Assembly (NCBI GenBank): GCA_947303805.1
Contig: CAMYZE010000002.1
Span: 62,001 to 126,000 of the forward strand
Direction: 5' to 3'
Length of the DNA stretch: 64,000 bases
DNA from: an uncultured Clostridia bacterium
GTDB taxonomy: Bacteria; Bacillota; Clostridia; Lachnospirales; Lachnospiraceae
Part shown: piece by piece, positions 18,434-26,514 of the stretch
Layout: each line of letters starts with the position of its first letter
How positions within the stretch are numbered: the stretch's first letter is position 1
Position numbers and translations under genes: made by a program
The notes under the pieces: generated by a model
The model's input: only the letters and a program-made list of their open reading frames with translations
Databases searched by the model: none
What the model was told of the DNA's origin: nothing

Positions 18434-19010
18434 TATTCAATTGAGCATTTATGAATTCTAATTCGTGTAATGCTCCTTCATCTCCTGGATATTGTTTTAA
18501 GTAATAATTAAATGCATTGGCAGCATTTTTCCATTCACCTTTTTTTTCATAAAGAACTGCTTGATTATACATAACAGATTTTTCATGTTCAAGTCCTAGT
18601 TCTCTCAATTCAACAAAAATACCATCAGCTTTTTCAATATTATTGTCGTCAATAGCAGACTTAAACTCAACCAAATTAACAATTGAACTTACATTATTAT
18701 ACAATTCTTTATATTGTCTATTGTTCTTATCAATGCTAAGTAAAATTTTATAAATATCTTTTGCTTCACTATATCGTTTTAACATAAAAAGGCATTCCGC
18801 TTTATATAATAGTAATTCATATTGAGTGATTCCTACTTCTCCAGCACCAAGTTTTATTGCTTCTTCAAAATATGTTAAAGCTTCTTCATAGTTTGAGTTC
18901 TCAAGATAATCAATACCATAACTTTTATATTGTAAAATCTTTTTATTATTGCATGACAATAACATTATGGCTGAAAAGATTAATAAAATTTTGCAAAATT
19001 GAAATTTCAT
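18420..19010 (-). CDS. TPR-repeat lipoprotein
   Basis: 196 residues. A signal peptide ending LLSC (Cys20) predicts a lipid anchor. The rest reads as about four tetratricopeptide-like helical pairs (YLENSNYEEALTYFEEA, LFMLKRYSEAKDIYK, KKGEWKNAANAFNYYL). TPR proteins act as scaffolds; no partner can be named. No clear ribosome site precedes the ATG. It leads the dgt-dnaG transcript. Confidence 0.85.
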   Translation of the reverse strand: MKFQFCKILLIFSAIMLLSCNNKKILQYKSYGIDYLENSNYEEALTYFEEAIKLGAGEVGITQYELLLYKAECLFMLKRYSEAKDIYKILLSIDKNNRQYKELYNNVSSIVNLVEFKSAIDDNNIEKADGIFVELRELGLEHEKSVMYNQAVLYEKKGEWKNAANAFNYYLKQYPGDEGALHELEFINAQLNNVNN

Positions 19011-19024
19011 TTAATATTTTAAAT

Positions 19025-19081
19025 TATTCTGCAGAATATTTGATTGCTACCTTTGACAATAATAGAATTATACTCTGCAGA
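19025..19081 (-). promoter_or_regulatory. Paired CTGCAG palindromes around a -10-like box
   Basis: The 168-base gap between scpB and the TPR lipoprotein gene holds a 14-base perfect palindrome (TATTCTGCAGAATA, 19025-19038) and a second TCTGCAGA (19074-19081) 46 bases away centre to centre. TATAAT on the minus strand (19067-19072) abuts the second. No good -35 box is visible. It could be an operator for the downstream operon. The rest of the gap has only a weak AT hairpin (TTGATTT/AAATCAA, 19145-19162). Confidence 0.35.
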
Positions 19082-19178
19082 TAATCAGTTAATCAGTCTT
19101 TATATGAAAAACTTTTTTTATAATTCTTATTATTTTTTGCCAAATTGATTTTATTAAATCAAGCAACCTTCGTCTAAC

Positions 19179-19943
19179 TCATCGCGGAGCTTCACCTAAA
19201 TCTTCATTCTCAACAATTCCATCAGTAATTTTATTATTTTCATCACTAACAATATTATCAGTATTATCATTAGTATCAATATTTGGTCTTAAATTTGTTG
19301 TTACATTTTCTGTGTATATATCTTTATCAATAACTACAGGCTCTCCAAGCGACTCTGATAATTCTTTTTCAACTTCATTTTCAAGTTCTGCAAATCTTGT
19401 AGCATCTAAGATTGGCAAGTCATCTAATGACTCTATACCAAATCTAAGCATAAACTCTTCAGTAGTACCAAATAAAATTGGTCTTCCAGCAGTTTCTTGT
19501 CTACCTTTTTCTTCTATTAAACCATACTCTAGTAATCTATTACATGCATAATCAGATTTAACGCCTCTAATATGTTCAATCTCAGGTTTTGTAATAGGTT
19601 GTTTATATGCAATTATTGATAAAGTTTCAAGAATTGATTCAGTTATAACTGGTTTTTGAGGGTGAGAAGCAACTAATACTAAGTTTTTAAAATACTTATT
19701 ATTAGAAACCATTTGATACTTAGATCCTAGCTTTATGACTTTCATACCTCTATCTTGGTACTCGTTTTGATATTTATTATAGAGGCGTTCTGCAGCTTCT
19801 TTGGCCACATCAACAGTAGATTCGATAGCAGTTGCTAACGTATCTACAGAAACCGATTCCCCCATCATAAATAATATGGATTCAATAATGTTTTCTTGTT
19901 CCAGTAGCGAGTATGTACTGCTACTGGTAAACTCATTTCCCAT
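19179..19943 (-). CDS. scpB: Segregation and condensation protein B
   Basis: 254 residues. Two winged-helix domains are evident (IESILFMMGESVSVDTLA at the start; PVITESILETLSIIAYKQPITKPEIEHIRGV as the family signature; RPILFGTTEEFMLRFGI). ScpB pairs with ScpA and Smc in the bacterial condensin. The start is the ATG at 19943 with GGAGG nine bases upstream, one base after the scpA stop codon; earlier starts overlap scpA without a ribosome site. The last 60 residues are acidic and Asn/Thr-rich, probably disordered. Confidence 0.95.
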   Translation of the reverse strand: MGNEFTSSSTYSLLEQENIIESILFMMGESVSVDTLATAIESTVDVAKEAAERLYNKYQNEYQDRGMKVIKLGSKYQMVSNNKYFKNLVLVASHPQKPVITESILETLSIIAYKQPITKPEIEHIRGVKSDYACNRLLEYGLIEEKGRQETAGRPILFGTTEEFMLRFGIESLDDLPILDATRFAELENEVEKELSESLGEPVVIDKDIYTENVTTNLRPNIDTNDNTDNIVSDENNKITDGIVENEDLGEAPR

Positions 19944-19944
19944 A

Positions 19945-20733
19945 CTAGTCATCCTCCAATAGATTAAAGTCAACAAAGCCGGTGGCACCCTCTACCACCT
20001 CAATGTATATTTCAGAAAAATTACTCTCTTGAGTAACTTTTATTCTACCAACTTTCATTAATTCAAGCACAGCTAAAAACGAAACTATAACATGTGTTTT
20101 ATCATTTTGTTCTTCAAGTAGCTTTTTAAAACTAAACTTTTTATTGACATTAGCATATTTTATAACATATATAATTGTATCTTTTAACGGAACTTTTTCT
20201 TTAGCAAGTTTTCCAAAACCAGAACGCATAGTATCTATGCTATCTCTTTTTCTTCTTAAAACTTCAGTAAATACTTCATTGAGCTTATTTACATCTATTC
20301 CTTTAAGCAATTCATCATAATCTATACTAGGTATATAGGTTTTGACATCTTGAGGAATAGTAGGTTTCTTTAGCATATATTCAGGGGCTTCATCTTCAAA
20401 ATCTGAAAGTTCATACCCTAAGTTTTTATATTTTTTATACTCTAGCAACCTCTCTACCAAACTCTGTCTTGGATCTATTTCTTCGCCTTTATCATCTTTC
20501 ACAAGAGGTAACAACATTTTTGACTTAATCTCTAATAAAGTTGCTGCCATCACTAAAAAATCTGAAGATAAGTCCATATCTGCTTCTTGCATGCTTTTTA
20601 TGTATTCTAAATATTGATTAGTTATATTCGCTATAGGAATATCAAAAATATCAATCTTATTTTTTTCAATAAGATGAAGTAAAAGATCTAATGGACCTTC
20701 AAACTTTTCTAATTTATATGTAATCTTTTCCAT
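19945..20733 (-). CDS. scpA: Segregation and condensation protein A
   Basis: 262 residues with the kleisin N-terminus FEGPLDLLLHLIEKNKIDIFDIPIA (N-terminal helical domain that binds the Smc neck), a central acidic linker and a C-terminal winged helix (VSFLAVLELMKVGRIKVTQ) that binds the Smc head. It works in chromosome compaction with ScpB and Smc. It starts inside the stop codon of the metallophosphoesterase (TAATG) and is followed by scpB one base later, so the three are translated in series. Confidence 0.96.
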   Translation of the reverse strand: MEKITYKLEKFEGPLDLLLHLIEKNKIDIFDIPIANITNQYLEYIKSMQEADMDLSSDFLVMAATLLEIKSKMLLPLVKDDKGEEIDPRQSLVERLLEYKKYKNLGYELSDFEDEAPEYMLKKPTIPQDVKTYIPSIDYDELLKGIDVNKLNEVFTEVLRRKRDSIDTMRSGFGKLAKEKVPLKDTIIYVIKYANVNKKFSFKKLLEEQNDKTHVIVSFLAVLELMKVGRIKVTQESNFSEIYIEVVEGATGFVDFNLLEDD

Positions 20734-21674
20734 TAATTAATATTAATTAAACAAATCTCAGGATTATTATTAACTCTAAGTTTAATAAAATGCTCACCTA
20801 TTCCAGAAGTTATTATTACATTTTTATTTTTATAAGTATATTGTCCACTATTATACTTAGGAAACAATTTTAAATCTGGTGAAAAAATTGGTCCTATAAA
20901 TGGGAAATTTATAAGTCCACCATGATTATGACCAGATAATACCAAATCAAATCCATAATCTATGAAGTCTTCGCAATAATCTGGTTTATGAAATACCATA
21001 ATGTTGAACCTGTCTCTATCAATACCATTAAAATAATTATCAATTATATTTTGTTCAATATGGGATTTTAGAATATTTTTTTCAAATAAATTACTGTAGT
21101 AACCTTCATAAAGACTCATACCTGACAGTGTAATCCCGTCATTTAAAACATATGTTGTATCGTCAAGAATTTTAATATTGTTATCATATAAAGTATTGAT
21201 TAATTGTTTATAAACATCAGATAAATAACTATTATCAGTTCTAGTTTTCAATCTTAACTCATGATTTCCGAATCCAAAAAAAATACCCTTCAAATTATAA
21301 TCTTTAGAGTGATCTTTTTTATAAAACTTTTCGCATAGTTTATTAATAAAAAGTAATGTTCTTTTATACTTTACATTATTCTGCCTGCTTTGAAACGTTG
21401 AAAAATCAACAAAATCTCCACCAAGTACAATATATTCAGGATTAAGAGATATAATATCGTCTATCAAGTCATTGTAATCGTTTTTAAACTTTTTATTATG
21501 AAAATCAGATATAAAAATAATACTAGTTTTAGCGTGATTTTTATCATTTTTTACATAAAAAGTATTGATTTTACAAAGTTTGCACTCAATTTTTGATACA
21601 ATATAAATTATAATATAAAGGGCTATAATAAATAGAACAAAAAATATTATTTTATTATTCAAAATTAAGAACAT
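20733..21674 (-). CDS. Membrane-anchored metallophosphoesterase (YkuE-like)
   Basis: 313 residues. One N-terminal membrane helix (about 7-27) precedes a calcineurin-like fold with ISDFHNKKF (D-x-H), VLGGDFVD (GGD), FGNHELR (GNHE), VFHKPDY and LSGHNHGGLI (GHNH). These are all the metal ligands expected for an active dinuclear phosphoesterase. Related proteins act on lipid or surface phosphates such as UDP-diacylglucosamine or phosphodiesters. Cys31 and Cys34 (CKLC) near the membrane are unusual. First gene of the scpAB transcript. Confidence 0.9.
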   Translation of the reverse strand: MFLILNNKIIFFVLFIIALYIIIYIVSKIECKLCKINTFYVKNDKNHAKTSIIFISDFHNKKFKNDYNDLIDDIISLNPEYIVLGGDFVDFSTFQSRQNNVKYKRTLLFINKLCEKFYKKDHSKDYNLKGIFFGFGNHELRLKTRTDNSYLSDVYKQLINTLYDNNIKILDDTTYVLNDGITLSGMSLYEGYYSNLFEKNILKSHIEQNIIDNYFNGIDRDRFNIMVFHKPDYCEDFIDYGFDLVLSGHNHGGLINFPFIGPIFSPDLKLFPKYNSGQYTYKNKNVIITSGIGEHFIKLRVNNNPEICLININ

Positions 21675-21687
21675 TAAACCTCAAATA

Positions 21688-21696
21688 TGATATTAT
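21688..21696 (+). promoter_or_regulatory. Extended -10 box just before the small XRE gene
   Basis: TGA-TATTAT ends seven bases before the ATG, so transcription would start at or next to the start codon. No Shine-Dalgarno sequence is present. The -35 region is weak (AGAACA). Confidence 0.4.
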
Positions 21697-21702
21697 AAAA
21701 AT

Positions 21703-21897
21703 ATGATAAGCTATGCGCCATTTTATAAAACATTATCTAAGAAAAAAATTACACAGTATCAGTTAGTTACAAAATATTTTATACCAAATGGAACTATACA
21801 AAGAATTAGAAACAATCAAAATTTAAACTTAAATACAATAGAAAATCTTTGCAAGGTTCTTAATTGTAAAATTACTGATATAGTTGCATTTATTTAA
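21703..21897 (+). CDS. Small XRE-family (Cro/CI-type) HTH regulator
   Basis: 64 residues making up a single helix-turn-helix domain: KKKITQYQLVTKYFIPNGTIQRIRNNQNLNLNTIENLCKVLNCKITDIV, as in YozG-like solo regulators. It is one of only two plus-strand genes, divergent from the metallophosphoesterase and convergent with rbfA, whose stop codons overlap by eight bases. The ATG lacks a ribosome site and is possibly leaderless. The target is unknown; the divergent neighbour is a natural guess. Confidence 0.85.
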   Translation: MISYAPFYKTLSKKKITQYQLVTKYFIPNGTIQRIRNNQNLNLNTIENLCKVLNCKITDIVAFI

Positions 21898-22249
21898 TTT
21901 CTTTTAATAATTCTTCTATTCTTTTAGCTCTATCTGCTGATTCGTCAAGTATAAATGCAATTTCAGGAGTTTTTCTCATGTCAAGTTGCTCTGCTAAAAT
22001 ATGTCTTACAAACCCTTTTGCATTCTTTAATCCATCCATGACTTCTTTTTTATTCTCAACATCAATTTGAACAAAGACTTTACAATGTGAGTAGTCCCTG
22101 GATAGTATTATTCCGGTAACATTTGCATTTCCAATCACTCGTTTATCTTGTATCTCATATGAAACAACTTCGTTGATAATCCTCTCAACCTCAGAACTAA
22201 TCATTGAATGTTTATATGGTTTACTGTTTTTACTTTTACTAATTTTCAT
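21890..22249 (-). CDS. rbfA: Ribosome-binding factor A
   Basis: 119 residues, the usual RbfA length, with the KH-like fold: VERIINEVVSYEIQDKRV, VTGIILSRDYSHCKVFV and EIAFILDESADRAKRIEELL near the end. It binds the 30S subunit during late 16S maturation. The ATG at 22249 overlaps the end of infB by 11 bases; longer versions would extend far into infB and lack family similarity. The gene order infB-rbfA is canonical. Confidence 0.96.
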   Translation of the reverse strand: MKISKSKNSKPYKHSMISSEVERIINEVVSYEIQDKRVIGNANVTGIILSRDYSHCKVFVQIDVENKKEVMDGLKNAKGFVRHILAEQLDMRKTPEIAFILDESADRAKRIEELLKEIK

Positions 22250-24977
22250 AACTAATCTTTTTTTCTTCAATGACATAAACTTCCATGGTGTCATCAACAG
22301 CAAAATCACTAAAACCATCTAATACAACACCACATTCGAATCCTGCTTTAACTTCTTTAACCTCATCTTTGAATCGCTTTAAAGATAAAATGCCACCATC
22401 AAAGATTACATTATCTCCTCTTCTTAACCTTACTTTTGCATTCCTTCTAATCTCACCATCATTTACGAATGAACCTGCAATATTCCCAACACTTGAAGCT
22501 TTGAAAATCTGTCTAACAGTAAGATTGCCAATAATTTTTTCTTCATATACTGGGGCAAGCATACCTTTCATTGCTTTTTCAACATCATCAATTGCATTAT
22601 AAATAATATTATAAAGTCTTAAATCTACTTTTTCTTTTTCTATTATAGATTTAGTATTTGCCTCAGGTTTTACATTAAAACCAATAATAATTGCATTTGA
22701 AGCACTTGCTAAAGTTACATCTGATTCATTTATATTACCAACGCCTTCATGAATAACCTTTACAACTACTTCATCATTGGATAATTTTTCAAGACTATTT
22801 TTGATTGCTTCAGATGAACCAGCAACATCGGCTTTTAAAACTATATTTAGTTCTTTTAACTCACCGGCTTTAATTTGATCAAACAATGCATCAAGAGTAA
22901 CTTTGTGTTTGCTCTCTTCAACAAGTCTAATCTTATTCTCCGCAACAAAGGTTTCAGCGAATGATCTAGCACTTTTTTCATCATCAAAGCATACAAAAGT
23001 ATCTCCTGCCTGTGGCACATCATTTAGTCCAAGAATCTCTACTGGTGTTGATGGAAGTGCTTCTTTTAATCTATTTCCACTTGCATCAGTCATAGCTCTT
23101 ACTTTACCAAAACTTCTTCCCATTGCAACGTAATCACCAATATGTAAGGTTCCCTTTTGAACTAGAATTCGTGCAACAGGTCCTTTTCCTTTATCAAGTA
23201 AACTCTCAATTACAATACCTCTAGCGTTTCTATTAGGATTAGCTTTCAAATCCATGACGTCAGCCGTAAGGAGAATCATTTCAAGTAAATTGTCTATTCC
23301 GATATTTTTCTTTGCAGAAACTTCACAATATGTAGTTTGACCTCCCCAATCAGCAGGTACAAGTTCATACTCAGACAATTGTTGTTTTACCCTTTCTACA
23401 TTTGCTTCAGGTTTATCTATTTTATTAATAGCAACAATAATTTCGACATTTGCAGCTTTGGCATGATTAATTGCTTCAACAGTTTGAGGTTTTACACCAT
23501 CATCTGCAGCTACTACCAAGATTGCTATATCAGTTGATTTGGCGCCTCTAAGTCTCATTGCAGTGAAAGCCTCGTGACCTGGTGTATCAAGAAAAGTAAT
23601 TAATCTATCTTTAACCTTTACTTGATACGCACCTATATGCTGAGTGATTCCACCTGCTTCTTTTGCAATTACATTTGTATTTCTAATAGTATCAAGTATT
23701 GAGGTTTTTCCATGATCAACATGACCCATAACCACAACTACAGGAGGTCTGGTTACCAAATCATTAGGATTTTCATCTTGTTCTTTTAATAATTCAGCTA
23801 TAACATCAACCTTTTCTTCTTTTTCACACAATATATCATACTCGACAGCTATATTTTCCGCTTCTTCATAACTTAATTCAGTATTAACATTTACAATCTT
23901 ACCTGTTAAAAACAATTTTTTAACAATGACAGCTGGCTGCATTTTAAGCTTAGAAGCAAGATCTTTAATAGTAATAATATCCGGTATAACAATTGATTTA
24001 ATTTCATCTTCAGGTCTCTCTACTTTAGGTTCTGGCTTTTGGAATGCTCCTGCACCAGTTTTAGCTTTAGTTCTAACTTTTTCTTCTCCATCATATGTTA
24101 ATAAATTCTTATTGTACTTATCAAATTTATCCTTTCCACCTTTTTTATTTTGTTTCTGTTTTTCATTATCTTTAGCATACTTATTCTCTTTTTTCTTTTT
24201 ACCAGTAAACTTATTATTTGTTCCTGTGGCTATACTAGCATTACTAGGATTAAAAGTGCTCTTGATATTCCCGCCATCAAAATTACTAGCCTTAGGTCTT
24301 TGACCCATCTTATCTTTGTTGAATTTATTTTGTTGATTACCATTTTGATGATTTTTATTTTGCTGACCATTATGATCAAATCTAGATATATGAGTACTAT
24401 TTTGTTTTCCTATAGGACTTGATAAATTTGTTTTTAAATTATCTCCTCTATTTTTTTGTTCGGTTAAAGTAGCTTTCTTTTTACTTTCTTCAATTTTTTT
24501 ATTATATTCATCTATAGTGCTTTGAGGAAGTGGTCTACCATTTGGAGAATTATTATCTTTTTTAACATCTTTAGTTTTTCCCTTAATATTAATTTTTAAA
24601 TTATCTCCTGTAGAACCTTCCCAAAATGGTTTAGTAGATTGTTCTAATTTTGTAGCATCAGGTTTTTGTTGAATGTTATCAGTTTTAGATACTGAAACAG
24701 TATCATTTACTAAAGTTTTAGATTTGTCATCTTTAATTTTCGTATCTTCGCTACCTAATTTTATTGTAGTAGGTCTTAAAACATGTTTTTTAGGCACATT
24801 AACTTTACTCTTATTTACAAGAGATAAAACTATTTTTTCTCCATCGCTAGTTAACTTATTGGTGATCTTCGAAGCATTTTCGCCTGCATCACTTAATGCT
24901 TTTTTTATCTCATCAACCAATTGTTTATTATTTTCAGTATCAATTTGAAGTTCAATTAATTTGTCTTTAATTGTCAT
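22239..24977 (-). CDS. infB: Translation initiation factor IF-2
   Basis: 912 residues. A long low-complexity Asn/Lys/Gln-rich N-terminal region (about 60-330) precedes the IF2 N-domain (SKLKMQPAVIVKKLF), the GTPase with VVVMGHVDHGKTS, DTPGHEAF and NKIDKP, domain II and the C-terminal fMet-tRNA-binding domain. It delivers initiator tRNA to the 30S subunit. I chose the ATG with GGAGG five bases upstream over a TTG seven codons earlier. nusA lies only 34 bases upstream; the usual ylxR and ylxQ genes between them are absent. Confidence 0.97.
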   Translation of the reverse strand: MTIKDKLIELQIDTENNKQLVDEIKKALSDAGENASKITNKLTSDGEKIVLSLVNKSKVNVPKKHVLRPTTIKLGSEDTKIKDDKSKTLVNDTVSVSKTDNIQQKPDATKLEQSTKPFWEGSTGDNLKINIKGKTKDVKKDNNSPNGRPLPQSTIDEYNKKIEESKKKATLTEQKNRGDNLKTNLSSPIGKQNSTHISRFDHNGQQNKNHQNGNQQNKFNKDKMGQRPKASNFDGGNIKSTFNPSNASIATGTNNKFTGKKKKENKYAKDNEKQKQNKKGGKDKFDKYNKNLLTYDGEEKVRTKAKTGAGAFQKPEPKVERPEDEIKSIVIPDIITIKDLASKLKMQPAVIVKKLFLTGKIVNVNTELSYEEAENIAVEYDILCEKEEKVDVIAELLKEQDENPNDLVTRPPVVVVMGHVDHGKTSILDTIRNTNVIAKEAGGITQHIGAYQVKVKDRLITFLDTPGHEAFTAMRLRGAKSTDIAILVVAADDGVKPQTVEAINHAKAANVEIIVAINKIDKPEANVERVKQQLSEYELVPADWGGQTTYCEVSAKKNIGIDNLLEMILLTADVMDLKANPNRNARGIVIESLLDKGKGPVARILVQKGTLHIGDYVAMGRSFGKVRAMTDASGNRLKEALPSTPVEILGLNDVPQAGDTFVCFDDEKSARSFAETFVAENKIRLVEESKHKVTLDALFDQIKAGELKELNIVLKADVAGSSEAIKNSLEKLSNDEVVVKVIHEGVGNINESDVTLASASNAIIIGFNVKPEANTKSIIEKEKVDLRLYNIIYNAIDDVEKAMKGMLAPVYEEKIIGNLTVRQIFKASSVGNIAGSFVNDGEIRRNAKVRLRRGDNVIFDGGILSLKRFKDEVKEVKAGFECGVVLDGFSDFAVDDTMEVYVIEEKKISYEN

Positions 24978-25011
24978 TACATCCTCCAGAACACTCAACT
25001 AATATTTAATA

Positions 25012-26223
25012 CTATTCGCTGTCGTTTTCAGAATTTTCTTCTTCTTTCTTTTCAAGTTCTACTTTTTCTAACACATCTTTAAATTTGCTGTGGTCGTATT
25101 CAACACCGAACTTATCATAAATTCCCTGAGCCACTGCCTGTGATTCAGATTTTATATCAATTTTATATTCTGTTAGTTTAGCAGCTAATCTTGCATTTTG
25201 TCCTTCTTTACCTATAGCAAGTGATAATTGAAGGTCTGGCACGACAACAAGTGCTGCCCTTGCATCTTCATCTGCCACAATGATAGTAGATTTTGCTGGA
25301 GAAAGTGCATTACCTATAAAGTTACTAATATCTTCATCCCAATTAACAATATCAATCTTTTCTCCACTTAACTCGTCTACTACTGCATTAACTCTAATAC
25401 TATTTACTCCAAGGCAAGACCCAACTGCATCAACATCGGGATTATTTGAATAGACAGCCATTTTTGTTCTTGATCCAGCCTCTCTAGCAATTGACTTAAT
25501 AACAACTATGCCTTCTTTAATCTCAGTAACCTCTTGTTCAAACAATTTTTTTACTAAATTAGGATCGGTTCTCGATACTTTTATCTTTGGTCCTCTTGAT
25601 GATTCAGCTACATCTTGGATATACACTTTTATTCTCTTATTAAACTCCAATTTTTCATCTTTTATTCTATCAGAGTCTAATAGTATACCATCAGTACGTC
25701 CAAGGTTTATATTATATGCATTTTTTAGTCTTCTGCTAACTGTACCAGTTACAACTGTGCCTACTTTTTCTTTATACTCATTATAAAGAGAACTTTTTTC
25801 CTGCTCTCTAAGTTTATTAATAATTAAACCTTTTGAGTTTTGGATAGCTATATGTCCTAAATCAATTCTTGGAGCTTCTACATATACCCAGTCTCCGACT
25901 TGAGCATTTTCATCATATTGTTTAGCTTCATTAAGTTTTACCTCAGTAAGTTCATTAACAATATCAAGGTCATCAGGAATGACCTCTTTAGCAAGAAATA
26001 TTTCATAATCATAACTATCCTCATCAATAACTACATTAATGAAATTTTGATCTTTCTGAATCATTTGAGCTAATATTTTGTCTCCATTTCTATTCGCATT
26101 CCTAACAAGGTAGTTGCGATATGCATACTCAAGTGACTCTTTAATCGATTTTAGTATCAAAGACTTATCAATATTTTTTTCCTTCTCTAATAATTCTAAA
26201 GCCTCTTTTAATTCTCTATTCAT
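25012..26223 (-). CDS. nusA: Transcription termination/antitermination factor NusA
   Basis: 403 residues: NusA N-terminal RNA polymerase-binding domain (about 1-130), S1 domain (VGTVVTGTVSRR, about 135-200) and two KH domains (SRTKMAVYSNNPDVDAVGSC; LAIGKEGQNARLAAKLT), with an acidic C-terminal tail typical of Firmicutes. It modulates pausing and termination. It is preceded by a promoter and a hairpin that may form an attenuator. rimP, normally just upstream, is not here. Confidence 0.97.
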   Translation of the reverse strand: MNRELKEALELLEKEKNIDKSLILKSIKESLEYAYRNYLVRNANRNGDKILAQMIQKDQNFINVVIDEDSYDYEIFLAKEVIPDDLDIVNELTEVKLNEAKQYDENAQVGDWVYVEAPRIDLGHIAIQNSKGLIINKLREQEKSSLYNEYKEKVGTVVTGTVSRRLKNAYNINLGRTDGILLDSDRIKDEKLEFNKRIKVYIQDVAESSRGPKIKVSRTDPNLVKKLFEQEVTEIKEGIVVIKSIAREAGSRTKMAVYSNNPDVDAVGSCLGVNSIRVNAVVDELSGEKIDIVNWDEDISNFIGNALSPAKSTIIVADEDARAALVVVPDLQLSLAIGKEGQNARLAAKLTEYKIDIKSESQAVAQGIYDKFGVEYDHSKFKDVLEKVELEKKEEENSENDSE

Positions 26224-26266
26224 ATTTATCCTTTCGCCAAATGGCTAAAAATATATTACAAAAACT

Positions 26267-26290
26267 TGAGGAGCGATTACTCGCTCCTCA
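26267..26290 (-). terminator. Terminator-like hairpin at the 5' end of the nusA transcript (possible attenuator)
   Basis: A perfect 10-bp GC-rich stem (TGAGGAGCGA / TCGCTCCTCA) with a four-base loop, followed on the minus strand by AGTTTTTG. It lies downstream of a near-consensus promoter (26298-26326) and about 45 bases before the nusA ATG, so polymerase starting there meets it almost at once. It could also end transcripts from the DUF896 gene. Confidence 0.75.
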
Positions 26291-26297
26291 CACTTAA

Positions 26298-26326
26298 ATT
26301 ATACAATATTTATACTAAAAAATCAA
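26298..26326 (-). promoter_or_regulatory. Promoter of nusA-infB-rbfA
   Basis: TTGATT (26321-26326), 17-base spacer and TATAAT (26298-26303) on the minus strand, in the gap after the DUF896 gene. The predicted RNA start is within a few bases of the hairpin at 26267-26290. Confidence 0.75.
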
Positions 26327-26345
26327 TAAAATATAATAGTTTTTG

Positions 26346-26510
26346 CTATTTTTTAGCCATTTTAGACATAACATACTTAAAATAATTGATAATTTCATCC
26401 CTAAGCAATGCTTGTTCATTTAACTCGACATTTGTCAATTGCTCTCCACTTTCTACTTTTGTATATAGTTCGTTTAGCCTATTAATCTTTAGTTGTAGAT
26501 TATTGTCCAT
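26346..26510 (-). CDS. DUF896 family protein (YnzC-like)
   Basis: 54 residues: INRLNELYTKVESGEQLTN then ELNEQALLRDEIINYFKY, matching the two-helix DUF896/YnzC family of Firmicutes. The function is not established. The ATG at 26510 has AAGGAG seven bases upstream, formed by the last codons of the flavoprotein gene; a nine-residue longer form would lack a ribosome site. It closes the phoH-ybeY-flippase-flavoprotein transcript. Confidence 0.88.
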   Translation of the reverse strand: MDNNLQLKINRLNELYTKVESGEQLTNVELNEQALLRDEIINYFKYVMSKMAKK

Positions 26511-26514
26511 AAAA

